NCBI GenBank assembly: GCA_015487535.1
Contig: WFPN01000329.1
Location: forward strand, 1-45,882
Length of the DNA stretch: 45,882 nt
Origin: Aquificaceae bacterium
GTDB lineage: Bacteria; Aquificota; Aquificia; Aquificales; Aquificaceae
Direction of reading: 5' to 3'
Of this stretch, positions 14,658 to 21,736 are shown piece after piece; positions within the stretch are counted from its first letter, which is position 1; each line of letters opens with the position of its first letter. A program made the translations under genes and the position numbers. The notes under the pieces are model-generated. The model ran no database searches, had not been told where the DNA came from, and worked only from the letters and a program-made list of their open reading frames with translations.

Positions 14658-15591
14658 AGAGGTTGCGAGGATAGGGAAATTCAAGATAGGGTTCGTTGAC
14701 CCAAGGGATCTTAAGCTCCTTGAAAAGAACGCAAGGTATATGCCTGCGGAGATGTTTGACAGGCTTGTCCAGAACATCAAAAGGGATAAGCAACTCAGTT
14801 CTGTCCCCTTCTGCTACCTTGACCCTGAGAGTGATGAAATGGTCGTGCTTTCAGGGAATCACCGTGTCCGTGCCGCTATTGCTGCTGGGGTTGATAGGAT
14901 TCCCGTAATGTGGAATGCGGAGCCGATGACGGAGGACGAGAGGATAGCTATCCAGCTATCACACAACGCCATACAGGGGATGGATGATCTCCAGATACTC
15001 AAGGACCTGTATGAAAAGATCAATGATATTGAGTTGAGGGAATACTCGGCGGTTGACATAGCCTACGACCTGTCCGATCTGGAGGATGTTGACTCCAAGG
15101 AGATAGAGGCTGAGCTCATTGCTACTCCGGAGTTGCCCGAGAAGACCGTGATCCTACTCTTTACGGACGAAGAGGAGGAGAGGATAAGGAAGGTGCTCGA
15201 GAAGTATGAAGAGAGTATGGTGCTGATAGCCCACAAAGATCAGTACGAGAAGTTCAACGAAATAGTTGCCAAGCTCAGGGAGGAATACGATATCTTCAAC
15301 CTTTCCACGGTTTTCCTGTTGATGATAGAGGGGTTTGACAAGGTCATGGAGGGGGAGAAGAGGTTTGAAGATGTCTATGGGGGAGATATGGACGTTGAGG
15401 GCATGGTTCACTGGAGGATAGGTGGTGCGAAAGGAGTTGTGGACGTGAGAGTGGCAAGGAAGCTTAAGGGCTTCGTTGACAAGTACGGGATCGACGGCGT
15501 TGTTAACATGCTTGAGGAGTATGAGGCCAAGAGGGTTATAGATGAGCACCTTGACAGGGCGGGATTCCCTGATATTGAAGGACTTTCTTAA
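14638..15591 (+). CDS. ParB-like (ParB/Sulfiredoxin fold) protein
   Basis: 317 aa from ATG 14638, with AGGAGGG upstream. The N-terminal ~100 residues match ParB/Srx domains: VDPRDLKLLEKNARYMPAEMF, then VLSGNHRVRAAIAAGVDRIPV with the GNHR box at residues 73-76, the nucleotide/catalytic loop. There is no clear parS-binding helix-turn-helix, so segregation is unlikely. In phages such domains sit in DNA-modification clusters, some as kinases or nucleases. It overlaps the methyltransferase-like gene by 20 bp and the next gene by 50 bp, so the cassette is tightly coupled. Confidence 0.75.
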   Translation: MGPQSLEEVARIGKFKIGFVDPRDLKLLEKNARYMPAEMFDRLVQNIKRDKQLSSVPFCYLDPESDEMVVLSGNHRVRAAIAAGVDRIPVMWNAEPMTEDERIAIQLSHNAIQGMDDLQILKDLYEKINDIELREYSAVDIAYDLSDLEDVDSKEIEAELIATPELPEKTVILLFTDEEEERIRKVLEKYEESMVLIAHKDQYEKFNEIVAKLREEYDIFNLSTVFLLMIEGFDKVMEGEKRFEDVYGGDMDVEGMVHWRIGGAKGVVDVRVARKLKGFVDKYGIDGVVNMLEEYEAKRVIDEHLDRAGFPDIEGLS

Positions 15592-16429
15592 GAGGTACAG
15601 GGATCAAATAGTATCTCTGCGGAAGTTTCTTAGCCTTTGTCGAGGGATAGATCACTATCTTCTTTCCTTTCCCGTCCTCGCCACATACTACGACCTTCTG
15701 GGGTTGCTTGAAAAGAGGCATGTTGTTTTTTTGGATGGTCTTGTGCTTCTACTTGACAAAAAGGTTGCGGTACACTTTGGGGGAGATTACGACCTTTCCT
15801 CTCTTGAGGGCTGGGTTGTCAAAACCTCTGACAAGCTTTCTTGTGCTGGGAGGACTTTTGTTGAAACTCTGTATGACCTTGAGGAGCTTTTTGACCCTGG
15901 AAGGTACGGGAGAGAGGAGAGGAAGAAGAGGCTAAGGAGGCCTTTGAAGATTATAGAAAAAGACTGTGTTAACGTAAGGGTTTTGGAAGGGGACTGGGTT
16001 AAAAAAGCCATCAAGCTTTCTGAGAGGTGGGAGGAAGAAAAGGTTAAATCTGGAAAAGTTTATGTTCGGGGATTTCCGAAGGGTGAGTTCAGGAGAATGC
16101 TCGAGAGGTTTTTAGTGTGGAGGAAGTTTGACGTGCTGGACGGGTACCTCTTCGGCGTTTTTGTGAAGGATAAACCCTATTACATAGGGGTTGATGTTTT
16201 CATTAACCCTGAGGTGGTCTTCGGGATTTGTGGGTTCGCCCTTTACTTTGACTTTGAGAAAAGCTACGGTAATGAGGCCTTTCTTAGCGAGTGTATGTTC
16301 CTCCAGGGAAGGGGACACAAAAGGCTTAACGTAGGGTTTTCTACTGATAAAGGGGTTCGGAGGTTTAAGGAGAAATGGGTACACAGATCTCTGAAAAGCT
16401 TTCAATACAGGATCTCAAAGATTTCCTAA
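15542..16429 (+). CDS. GNAT-like acyltransferase paralogue 1
   Basis: 295 aa. It is clearly related to the next gene throughout: both begin with KDFLK(R/K)Y(R/K)D and end with NVG(F/Y)...G(V/I)..FK. The C-terminal half has the strand pattern of GNAT/FemAB-type acyltransferases (DGYLFGVFVKDKPYYIGVDV, then RLNVGFSTDKGVRRFKEKW). The likely activity is transfer of an acyl or aminoacyl group. Next to methyltransferase-like and ParB-like genes, DNA bases are a plausible substrate, as for Mu Mom, which is also GNAT-fold. ATG 15542 lies inside the ParB-like gene. TTG 15575 is a weaker alternative. Confidence 0.55.
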   Translation: MSTLTGRDSLILKDFLKRYRDQIVSLRKFLSLCRGIDHYLLSFPVLATYYDLLGLLEKRHVVFLDGLVLLLDKKVAVHFGGDYDLSSLEGWVVKTSDKLSCAGRTFVETLYDLEELFDPGRYGREERKKRLRRPLKIIEKDCVNVRVLEGDWVKKAIKLSERWEEEKVKSGKVYVRGFPKGEFRRMLERFLVWRKFDVLDGYLFGVFVKDKPYYIGVDVFINPEVVFGICGFALYFDFEKSYGNEAFLSECMFLQGRGHKRLNVGFSTDKGVRRFKEKWVHRSLKSFQYRISKIS

Positions 16430-17247
16430 AGAAGTACAAGGACAGGGTCGTATCGTTGAAAAAGGTTATAGAGGAATTTCCTCCTTTCCAAGAGCATGCG
16501 TGTTCTTTTCCTGTCAGCTCTCTTTTCCACGACCTTGTGGGGTCTTTAAGAGACGGCTCCGTTATTCTGCTTGACGGGGCTATTGTCTATCTAAAGAGCG
16601 CAACTGTTGTGCTTTACAAAGACATTCTTTACGAGTTCCCTACTGGCTTTCAGATTAAGACGCCGTTTGAGCTCCCGTACAGAAACAGAAAAAAACTTAA
16701 GGAAATTCTCTACCGGTTGCCTGACATCTTCGAGAGGTCTATGTACAGGAATTCTGATGCCTTCAGGAACAGAATGCGGTATTTGAAAAAGCTTGAGAAG
16801 GCGGGATATGCTGAGAGGGATGTGACCAGGGATAACATAGGCGATGCTGTTAAGGTGCACGACGAGTGGGTAAGGTACAAGCTTTCTCTTCCCTCCACCT
16901 TTAAGAAGTCTTTCCCGAAGGCTAAGTACATCTCCATGCTCAGGAACTGCATGAATGCGAGATTGTTCCCCTACAAGGCTCTTGTGGGTTACATAGGCGA
17001 TGAACCTGTGTCTTTGACTCTTTATCTGATCTGGCGTGGGATGGTTTATTCACTTATTGGTATTAGTAAATACTGGGAGCACAAGCACTTGTCCGAAGGA
17101 GTATTTCTCTATCAGGCGAGGAAGCTCTTGGAGGATGGGCACGAATACGTTAATGTTGGGTATGAGCAGAACAGGGGGATAGGTAACTTTAAGCGGGAGA
17201 AGTTTCCGTATATAGAGGTGGCCACGAATATTTACCTTGTCAAATAA
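16375..17247 (+). CDS. GNAT-like acyltransferase paralogue 2
   Basis: 290 aa, a tandem paralogue of the preceding protein and probably the product of gene duplication. The C-terminal HEYVNVGYEQNRGIGNFKRE is the clearest match to DUF2156/FemAB-like acyltransferases, whose last helix reads G...FK..F. The upstream segment YKALVGYIGDEPVSLTLYL gives the central GNAT strands. AAGGAGAA lies directly before ATG 16375, and the gene overlaps its partner by 55 bp. Two divergent copies could transfer different groups, act in sequence, or form a heterodimer. The cassette ends here; palindrome copy 3 overlaps the stop. Confidence 0.55.
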   Translation: MGTQISEKLSIQDLKDFLKKYKDRVVSLKKVIEEFPPFQEHACSFPVSSLFHDLVGSLRDGSVILLDGAIVYLKSATVVLYKDILYEFPTGFQIKTPFELPYRNRKKLKEILYRLPDIFERSMYRNSDAFRNRMRYLKKLEKAGYAERDVTRDNIGDAVKVHDEWVRYKLSLPSTFKKSFPKAKYISMLRNCMNARLFPYKALVGYIGDEPVSLTLYLIWRGMVYSLIGISKYWEHKHLSEGVFLYQARKLLEDGHEYVNVGYEQNRGIGNFKREKFPYIEVATNIYLVK

Positions 17248-17268
17248 CGATTTTTATGTTATTATAAT
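17243..17268 (+). promoter_or_regulatory. Palindromic promoter/operator motif, copy 3, with TATAAT
   Basis: AATAAC-N9-GTTATT is perfect at 17243-17263. A consensus TATAAT follows at 17263-17268, only 7 bp before ATG 17276, and there is no Shine-Dalgarno, so transcription from it would give a leaderless mRNA. TTGTCA at 17237-17242 is too close to act as its -35. Confidence 0.65.
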
Positions 17269-17275
17269 ACCCAAG

Positions 17276-17611
17276 ATGGAAATCATTGAATATGCGACAT
17301 ACGCCGAAGGAATTGTGAACGAGGCAAGGATAAAGCTTGGAAAGGGTCTTTACGCTTACCCCTACGGAGAGTATGTTAGACAGAAGCTCGGTACAAAACA
17401 CGGATGTGTCAAGTATCGGTACATAAAGCTTAAAAAGCCCGGCAGGCTCCTCCTTATCTGCATAAGGAATAAAGAGGGTAAGAGAGGGGGTAGGACCAAG
17501 GCTATAGCTCTTCTCCGTGATAAGGATGTGGATCTCAGGGCCTTCAAGGGCAGGAGAAGGATAGTCAGGGCTATCAAAAGGTTTCGGAAGTTTAAGGAGG
17601 GTGAGCGATGA
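17276..17611 (+). CDS. Unknown small basic protein
   Basis: 111 aa from ATG 17276. Starting at the upstream ATG at 17237 would put the palindrome and -10 inside the coding region, so I reject it. The C-terminal half is very basic (GRTKAIALLRDKDVDLRAFK, then RRRIVRAIKRFRKFK), suitable for nucleic-acid binding. No family was recognised. With no ribosome site and TATAAT 7 bp before the ATG, translation is probably leaderless. It overlaps the next gene by 4 bp. Confidence 0.55.
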   Translation: MEIIEYATYAEGIVNEARIKLGKGLYAYPYGEYVRQKLGTKHGCVKYRYIKLKKPGRLLLICIRNKEGKRGGRTKAIALLRDKDVDLRAFKGRRRIVRAIKRFRKFKEGER

Positions 17612-17901
17612 TAAGGGCGATTCCTGCTTTGGGTTTAGCTGTTTCTTTGGTTTTTCCTCTTCCCCGCGACTTTTGCACCAAGCTGATCAAGCTCCTCGAT
17701 GTGTGTGCGATCGCTACCTATGAGGGTGTGCCGTGTTCAGCAGCCAGAAGTGCAGTCCTGAAAGGAGTTCTTAAAGGATCTGGGGGGAACTATCAGACAG
17801 CGAGAGACATAGCCGATCTATGTGAGGCAGTTTGTATGGCCCCTGGAGGGTATGCGGTCATGAGGGAGAGCCTTTTTGAGAAGTGCCTTGCGGGGTGGTA
17901 G
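17608..17901 (+). CDS. Small Cys-containing exported protein, unknown
   Basis: 97 aa. The N-terminus (MIRAIPALGLAVSLVFPLP) looks like a signal peptide. The mature part contains six cysteines (FCTKLIKLLDVCA, VPCSAARS, LCEAVCMAP, EKCLAGW), enough for three disulfides, consistent with an extracytoplasmic location. No family was recognised. GGAGGGTGAG precedes the start. It is followed four bases later by the truncated methylase gene. Confidence 0.5.
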   Translation: MIRAIPALGLAVSLVFPLPRDFCTKLIKLLDVCAIATYEGVPCSAARSAVLKGVLKGSGGNYQTARDIADLCEAVCMAPGGYAVMRESLFEKCLAGW

Positions 17902-18561
17902 AAAGTGGGGTTTGCAGAAGTAATAGAAGAGCTATCCAGGAAAGGGTTTTCAGTTACCGACACTACCCGTGACCTCATAGACACCATTTTTATATCCTTT
18001 CACAACCGTGTGAACACCCTTTTGGGAGAAAGGGACAAGTACGAGGAACTCGAGAAGGAGTACCTGAGGGTTATAGAGCCTTACAAGAAGAGGGGCGTTC
18101 TGGATCTGTTCGTTTCTGCTTTTGCGGGACTTATAAAGGACATGGAGGAAAACCCTTATGAGGACATCCTCGGGGAGTACTACCTGGAGCAAAAGGCGAA
18201 GATCGACAGGCAATACAGGGGACAGTTCTTCACGCCTCCCAACGTGGCGGACTGCATGGTAGAGATAACCTTCTCTCTGAAGGAGATAGAGGAGAAAGGA
18301 GTTATAACCGCCTGTGAACCTGCAGCAGGGGCGGGGATATTTCCCTTGAGAGCTGCGAAATGGCTCGTTCAGAACAAGCTCTCGGTTAGGTCGGTGAGGT
18401 GGACGCTCTGGGAGATAGACCCTGTGTTTTTCAAAATAGCTTACATAAACACGACCCTCTGGGGAATACCTGCGGTTGTGATTCATGGGGACTCTCTGAA
18501 AGGTGAGGCTTTGGGTGTGTATCCGAATCTTCACTTCTTAGTACACCCTGTATTACTTGAA

Positions 18562-18634
18562 GGGGGAGTAGCTCAACTGGATAGAGCCCGGGGGTTATCC
18601 CCGGAGGTTGGGGGTTCGAGTCCCCCCTCCCCCA
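18562..18634 (+). tRNA. tRNA-like gene, anticodon uncertain
   Basis: The cloverleaf is clear. Acceptor GGGGGAG (18562-18568) pairs perfectly with CTCCCCC (18627-18633). The D stem is GCTC/GAGC with loop AACTGGATA. The T arm is GGGGG-TTCGAGT-CCCCC, and the variable loop is AGGTT. The anticodon stem CCGGG/CCCGG encloses GGTTATC, but base 26 seems missing and position 33 is G rather than U. By position the anticodon would be TTA (ochre); one-base-shifted folding gives TAT, with poor stem pairing. I therefore leave the identity open. No CCA is encoded; A then CGGG follows. It may be functional, a pseudo-tRNA or an integration scar. Confidence 0.7.
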
Positions 18635-18656
18635 CGGGTCGAACGGCGCCGTTTAT

Positions 18657-18681
18657 GGAGGAGGGGAAGCTCTCCTCCTCC
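18657..18681 (+). terminator. Strong hairpin after the tRNA-like gene
   Basis: GGAGGAGGGG pairs with the CTC-rich arm ending at 18681 (ten pairs including one G-U) around the loop AAGCT. No T-run follows, so it may be a tRNA 3'-processing or transcript-stability hairpin rather than a classical terminator. A 12-bp palindrome AACGGCGCCGTT lies at 18642-18653, between it and the tRNA. Confidence 0.5.
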
Positions 18682-18723
18682 AGCCCGTTAAAACAGTTGA
18701 GGTTGTTTTGATGGAGGAGGGTC

Positions 18724-19104
18724 ATGTACACGATGAAGGACTTTATGGAAGACATTTCACTCCTCGACAAGTACATGGAGGATATGCACTTCTCGGATCT
18801 CGATCGCAAGATAAACAGGGAGTTTGTCATCTGGTGCAAGCGTATATACAGCATGGTCGATGCGGTTAACAGGAATCAGGCGGAAGCGCTTTACAACTAC
18901 TTTCAGCTTGGGCTCAAGCACTTCTTCGAGAGACACAGAAGGAGTCTCTACAGGATATGGGACATAAACGTGAGCAGACTTGAAATAGCACTCAGGGTGA
19001 TGGTTGGCTGTAGGCTTACTTCCTTCGCTCTTGAGTGCCATGCGGAAGCAGTAAAGACGCTTTATGAAGGGCTTAGGAAATTAAAGCGAGAGTCGGAGGT
19101 CTAA
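18724..19104 (+). CDS. Unknown helical protein
   Basis: 126 aa with GGAGGAGGG before ATG 18724. It is all-helical, with aromatic and charged residues (DLDRKINREFVIWCKRIYSM, FERHRRSLYRIWDINVSRLE). No family was recognised. It is the first gene after the tRNA-like gene and shows no homology to a methylase C-terminal half, so it is not the lost part of the truncated methylase. Confidence 0.6.
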   Translation: MYTMKDFMEDISLLDKYMEDMHFSDLDRKINREFVIWCKRIYSMVDAVNRNQAEALYNYFQLGLKHFFERHRRSLYRIWDINVSRLEIALRVMVGCRLTSFALECHAEAVKTLYEGLRKLKRESEV

Positions 19105-19106
19105 CG

Positions 19107-19403
19107 ATGCCGTGGTATTGGTGTTCTAACCTTTATGAGTGGGGTAACTATGTAAAAGCAGAGAGCTACAAGGAAGCAAAGAAACTTTACTACATTTACG
19201 GGGACGAGCCAGGAGAGTGGATAAATATAAGATGCCGGAAGTTGAAAGAAGGAAAATACGATGAGGAATGGCTTGAGAGATATTTGGATAGAACGGGAGT
19301 AATTTCCAGACCCCCAGCCTGTAATGTGTGTGGGCATCAATATCCAAAGCCTGAGCATATGAAGAAGTGTCCTTGTTTTTATGAGAGCAATTCATGGTAT
19401 TAA
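19107..19403 (+). CDS. Unknown protein with C-terminal Cys cluster
   Basis: 98 aa, Trp/Tyr-rich at the start (MPWYWCSNLYEWGNYVKAES). The C-terminus has CNVCGHQ, then KKCPCF, which could bind zinc through four cysteines. The start lies 3 bp after the previous stop, with no strong ribosome site, so it is probably translated by coupling. A small DNA- or protein-binding finger protein is a reasonable guess. Confidence 0.55.
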   Translation: MPWYWCSNLYEWGNYVKAESYKEAKKLYYIYGDEPGEWINIRCRKLKEGKYDEEWLERYLDRTGVISRPPACNVCGHQYPKPEHMKKCPCFYESNSWY

Positions 19404-19415
19404 GGAGGCTTTAGA

Positions 19416-20183
19416 ATGCCGACAGGAATTGAATGGACCAACGAGACCTGGAACCCTTTTACAGGTTGCACGAAGGTATCCCTCGCTTGTGTAAGCTGTT
19501 ATGCGGAGAGGTTTGCTAAAAGGCTCCAGAAGAACCCCAGGCTCAGGAAGAAATACAGGAACGGCTTTAGGTTTACCTTTCATCCCGAAGAGCTTGAAAG
19601 ACCTTACGGGTGGAAGGCTCCGAGAATGATTTTTGTAAATTCCATGTCCGATACCTTTCACGAAGAGGCTTCCGACGAGGCTATCCATCAAATTTGGAAG
19701 GTCATGGAGGACAACTCCCATCACGTTTTCCAGATTCTTACCAAAAGACCCCACAGAGCCGTGAACCTCCTTCTTAAGGGAATCATTTATCCGCTTCCTA
19801 ATGTGTGGATGGGGGTAACGGTAGAGCACAGGAAGTATATTCACAGGGTTCTCTACCTTCAGCATTTTGACCTTGCGGGGTTTCCCGTGAGGTTTGTTTC
19901 GGCGGAACCTCTCCTTTCTCCTCTACATGACACCTTAGAGCCCTTCCTCGGAGTGGTGAACTGGGTAATAGTTGGAGGGGAGACAGGGAGAGGAGCGAGA
20001 GAGACGAAGAAGGAGTGGGTTATAGCCCTTCGAGACTTGTGCAAAAAGCACAACATCCCCTTTTTCTTTAAGCAGTGGGGAGGAAGGAACGGGAAGGGAG
20101 GATACTTGATAGGTGGAGAGGAGGTTAGGGAGTTTCCGAGCATTGTCTTCAGGAATACCAAGATTTCCATAGGAGGTTTATGA
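19416..20183 (+). CDS. DUF5131 (phage Gp37/Gp68 family) protein, radical-SAM-like
   Basis: 255 aa, full length for the family. It shows IEWTNETWNPFTGCTK and ACVSCYAERFAKRL with Cys 18, 25 and 28; VNSMSDTFHEEASDE; FQILTKRPHR; WMGVTVE; RFVSAEPLLSPL; VIVGGETGRGAR; and FFFKQWGG. This order is diagnostic of DUF5131/Gp37-Gp68 proteins, common in phages and mobile elements. The cysteine triad suggests an iron-sulfur, radical-SAM-type enzyme. The substrate is unknown; nucleic-acid modification has been a natural guess for such phage genes. AAGGAGG precedes ATG 19416. It overlaps the next gene. Confidence 0.8.
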   Translation: MPTGIEWTNETWNPFTGCTKVSLACVSCYAERFAKRLQKNPRLRKKYRNGFRFTFHPEELERPYGWKAPRMIFVNSMSDTFHEEASDEAIHQIWKVMEDNSHHVFQILTKRPHRAVNLLLKGIIYPLPNVWMGVTVEHRKYIHRVLYLQHFDLAGFPVRFVSAEPLLSPLHDTLEPFLGVVNWVIVGGETGRGARETKKEWVIALRDLCKKHNIPFFFKQWGGRNGKGGYLIGGEEVREFPSIVFRNTKISIGGL

Positions 20184-20611
20184 TGGGAACGGATATTTTT
20201 TCTCTTGTACTGGACGCTCTCAGAGATGGTGACCACAAGGAGCTCGCAAAGATGTATATCTACACACTCAGAAAACTGGTTGAGCTGGAGCAAAAATACA
20301 TCGAGCTGAAGCGAAAAGACACTCTTACCAGAATTCAAAAACTTAACTCTGAGGGCCAATCCGACCTTGAAGAGTGTGGGCTTGAATTCTTTCAGGAAGA
20401 CGAGAAGCTTAGGCAACTTAACAAGGATATAGTTTATCTGAGGGCAGGTTTGAAAGCATGCACCTTTGCTTTGGAGGCTTTAAAGCTCCAAGAGGCGAAA
20501 ACGTTTTCGCAGGACAAGGTCGAGAAAGAAACCCGTAGAAAGCCAGAACGGATAGAGCGTCCCAAAAATGTGCCGCCCGAGCCTACCAAGACAATACTGA
20601 TTTACCCATGA
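20183..20611 (+). CDS. Unknown helical protein
   Basis: 142 aa from ATG 20183; the adjacent ATG at 20180 is equally possible, and AGGAGG lies just upstream. The body is a long helical/coiled-coil region (KLVELEQKYIELKRK, EEDEKLRQLNKDIVYLRAG), ending in a basic, proline-rich tail. A perfect 16-bp palindrome GCGAAAACGTTTTCGC lies inside it at 20495-20510. No family was recognised. It overlaps the next start (ATGAG). Confidence 0.55.
   Translation: MGTDIFSLVLDALRDGDHKELAKMYIYTLRKLVELEQKYIELKRKDTLTRIQKLNSEGQSDLEECGLEFFQEDEKLRQLNKDIVYLRAGLKACTFALEALKLQEAKTFSQDKVEKETRRKPERIERPKNVPPEPTKTILIYP
20495..20510. repeat. Perfect palindrome GCGAAAACGTTTTCGC
   Basis: A 16-bp perfect palindrome, the longest even-length member of the AAACGTTT-centred family also found at 9823, 43057 and (odd-length, with a central A) 396. 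Confidence 0.5.
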
Positions 20612-20811
20612 GTTACAAAGAAGACTTTTTTAGGTTATGTGAGGAGATTGAACTCGAGCTTTTGTACAGGCTCGGGATCTTTGAGGAAGAACTCAAGGTT
20701 ATAGAAGAATACTACAAGACAAAGCACGATTACTTAGCGTCCTATAGCTATAAGCACGGACTAAAGAAATTGCAGGAATTGAAAAGTAAGCTAATGGAGG
20801 TGGTGAGATGA
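20608..20811 (+). CDS. Unknown small helical protein
   Basis: 67 aa, wholly helical (EIELELLYRLGIFEEELKVI, then SYKHGLKKLQELKSKLMEV). Starts and stops overlap both neighbours by 4 bp, so it is translated by coupling within the same operon. No ribosome site stands out and no family was recognised. Confidence 0.5.
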   Translation: MSYKEDFFRLCEEIELELLYRLGIFEEELKVIEEYYKTKHDYLASYSYKHGLKKLQELKSKLMEVVR

Positions 20812-21656
20812 TAAAGCCTAAGAAGTTCGTCAAAAAGCCTATACCCGTGGAAGCAGTATTTTTGACACGGGAAAACCTTAAGAGCGTGGAGAGATGGATA
20901 ATTGACAGTGCTGGACTAATCAATTCCTGTATGGCGGATGAGGAACGAGGGCTACTCATTATTACTACCCTTGAAGGAACTTTAGAAGCCCGCTGTGGGG
21001 AACATTACATCGTCCGTGGAGCAAGAGGCGAATTCTACCCTGTGGAAAAAGAAATCTTTGAAGAGACTTATAGGGAGATGGTTCCCGAAAAAGAGGTTTT
21101 CTTCTACACAAGGATGTTAAAGCACTTGGCCCGAGTCTATATGTACGTAGTCTATCTTGTTGAATTCCACTCGGACGTGCTCGAGGAACACGGTGTAAAC
21201 ATCCTCCAGCTTCTTAAGAATACTGTGGAGCACGACAGGAGTAAGTTTGGAGAACCTCAGCTCTCCGCTTACATAGAGCTCGTTAATCACTATTACAGAA
21301 AGGCGGGGGGTAGTGTGAAAGACTATCCCCTTAATAAGGTTCTTTCTACAAACGCTACAATCCACCACATAATCTCGGAACCTCACCATCCTGAGTACTG
21401 GGATAGGGGTTTTGTTACCGACAAGGGCAAGTTCAACATTAACGATAGAGATGGACTGCCCACTAAGCCTGTCGATGGAACCTCCATGCCCCTTGAGTGT
21501 GTGGTGGAGATGGTATGTGATTGGGAAGCCACTGCAGATGAGAAATGCGACAGCGTTCGTGAGTGGGCAGACAATGCAGTCAACAAACGGTGGAGATTTA
21601 CAGAGGAACAAACAAAGCTAATCTACTCAATCATAGAAATTTTTGAGCAAAGATAA
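20808..21656 (+). CDS. PGDYG-like domain fused to a DUF5662-like domain
   Basis: 282 aa in two parts. Residues 1-~90 match the phage domain beginning KKPIPVEAVFLTREN and ending HYIVRGARGEFYPVEKEIFEETY, a beta-barrel found in many phage proteins, usually alone. Residues ~105-282 match DUF5662: EHDRSKFGEPQLSAYIELV, then IHHIISEPHHPEYW, with clustered His and Asp that could bind metal (HD-like). The fusion is unusual. The function of both parts is unknown; metal-dependent hydrolysis is a guess for the second. GGAGGTGGTG precedes ATG 20808. Confidence 0.65.
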   Translation: MIKPKKFVKKPIPVEAVFLTRENLKSVERWIIDSAGLINSCMADEERGLLIITTLEGTLEARCGEHYIVRGARGEFYPVEKEIFEETYREMVPEKEVFFYTRMLKHLARVYMYVVYLVEFHSDVLEEHGVNILQLLKNTVEHDRSKFGEPQLSAYIELVNHYYRKAGGSVKDYPLNKVLSTNATIHHIISEPHHPEYWDRGFVTDKGKFNINDRDGLPTKPVDGTSMPLECVVEMVCDWEATADEKCDSVREWADNAVNKRWRFTEEQTKLIYSIIEIFEQR

Positions 21657-21736
21657 AGCTGGGTTGTTACGAAGGAGGCGAGGACATCATGATATATGAG
21701 CTTTATATGAAGTCTGTTTAGGCAGAGGAGGGTTAT

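Larger units (their letters stand above)
17905..18711 (+). pseudogene. N6-adenine DNA methylase truncated by a tRNA-like gene
   Basis: GTG start, 268 codons. Residues 1-~200 match type I-like N6 methylases: helical HsdM-type N-terminus, GQFFTPPNVADCM (106-118), SAM motif I CEPAAGAGIFPLRAA (137-151), acidic EID (170-172) and HGDSL (194-198). The catalytic NPPF expected next is missing: the frame reads FLVHPVLL and then enters a tRNA-like sequence at residue ~220. The last ~50 codons are tRNA and hairpin DNA read as protein (AQLDRARG is the usual false translation of a tRNA). The target-recognition half is absent, so catalysis is unlikely. SAM or DNA binding could remain. Confidence 0.7.

Noticed and set aside
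14638..15591. ParB-like protein as a plasmid-type partition factor
   Set aside because: No ParA gene, no clear parS and no ParB helix-turn-helix part; the neighbours point to DNA modification instead.
17237..17278. ATG 17237 as the start of the 17276 gene
   Set aside because: It lies inside the previous gene and would place the palindrome and TATAAT within the coding region.
18562..18711. C-terminal 50 residues of the methylase frame as a real protein part
   Set aside because: They are the translation of a tRNA cloverleaf and a hairpin; the AQLDRARG string is a known false reading of tRNA genes.
21690..21722. Ten-codon frame with an AAGGAGG upstream in the gap before 21737
   Set aside because: Too short to be supported as a gene; probably chance or a remnant leader peptide. 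The rest of that 80-bp gap holds nothing clear.
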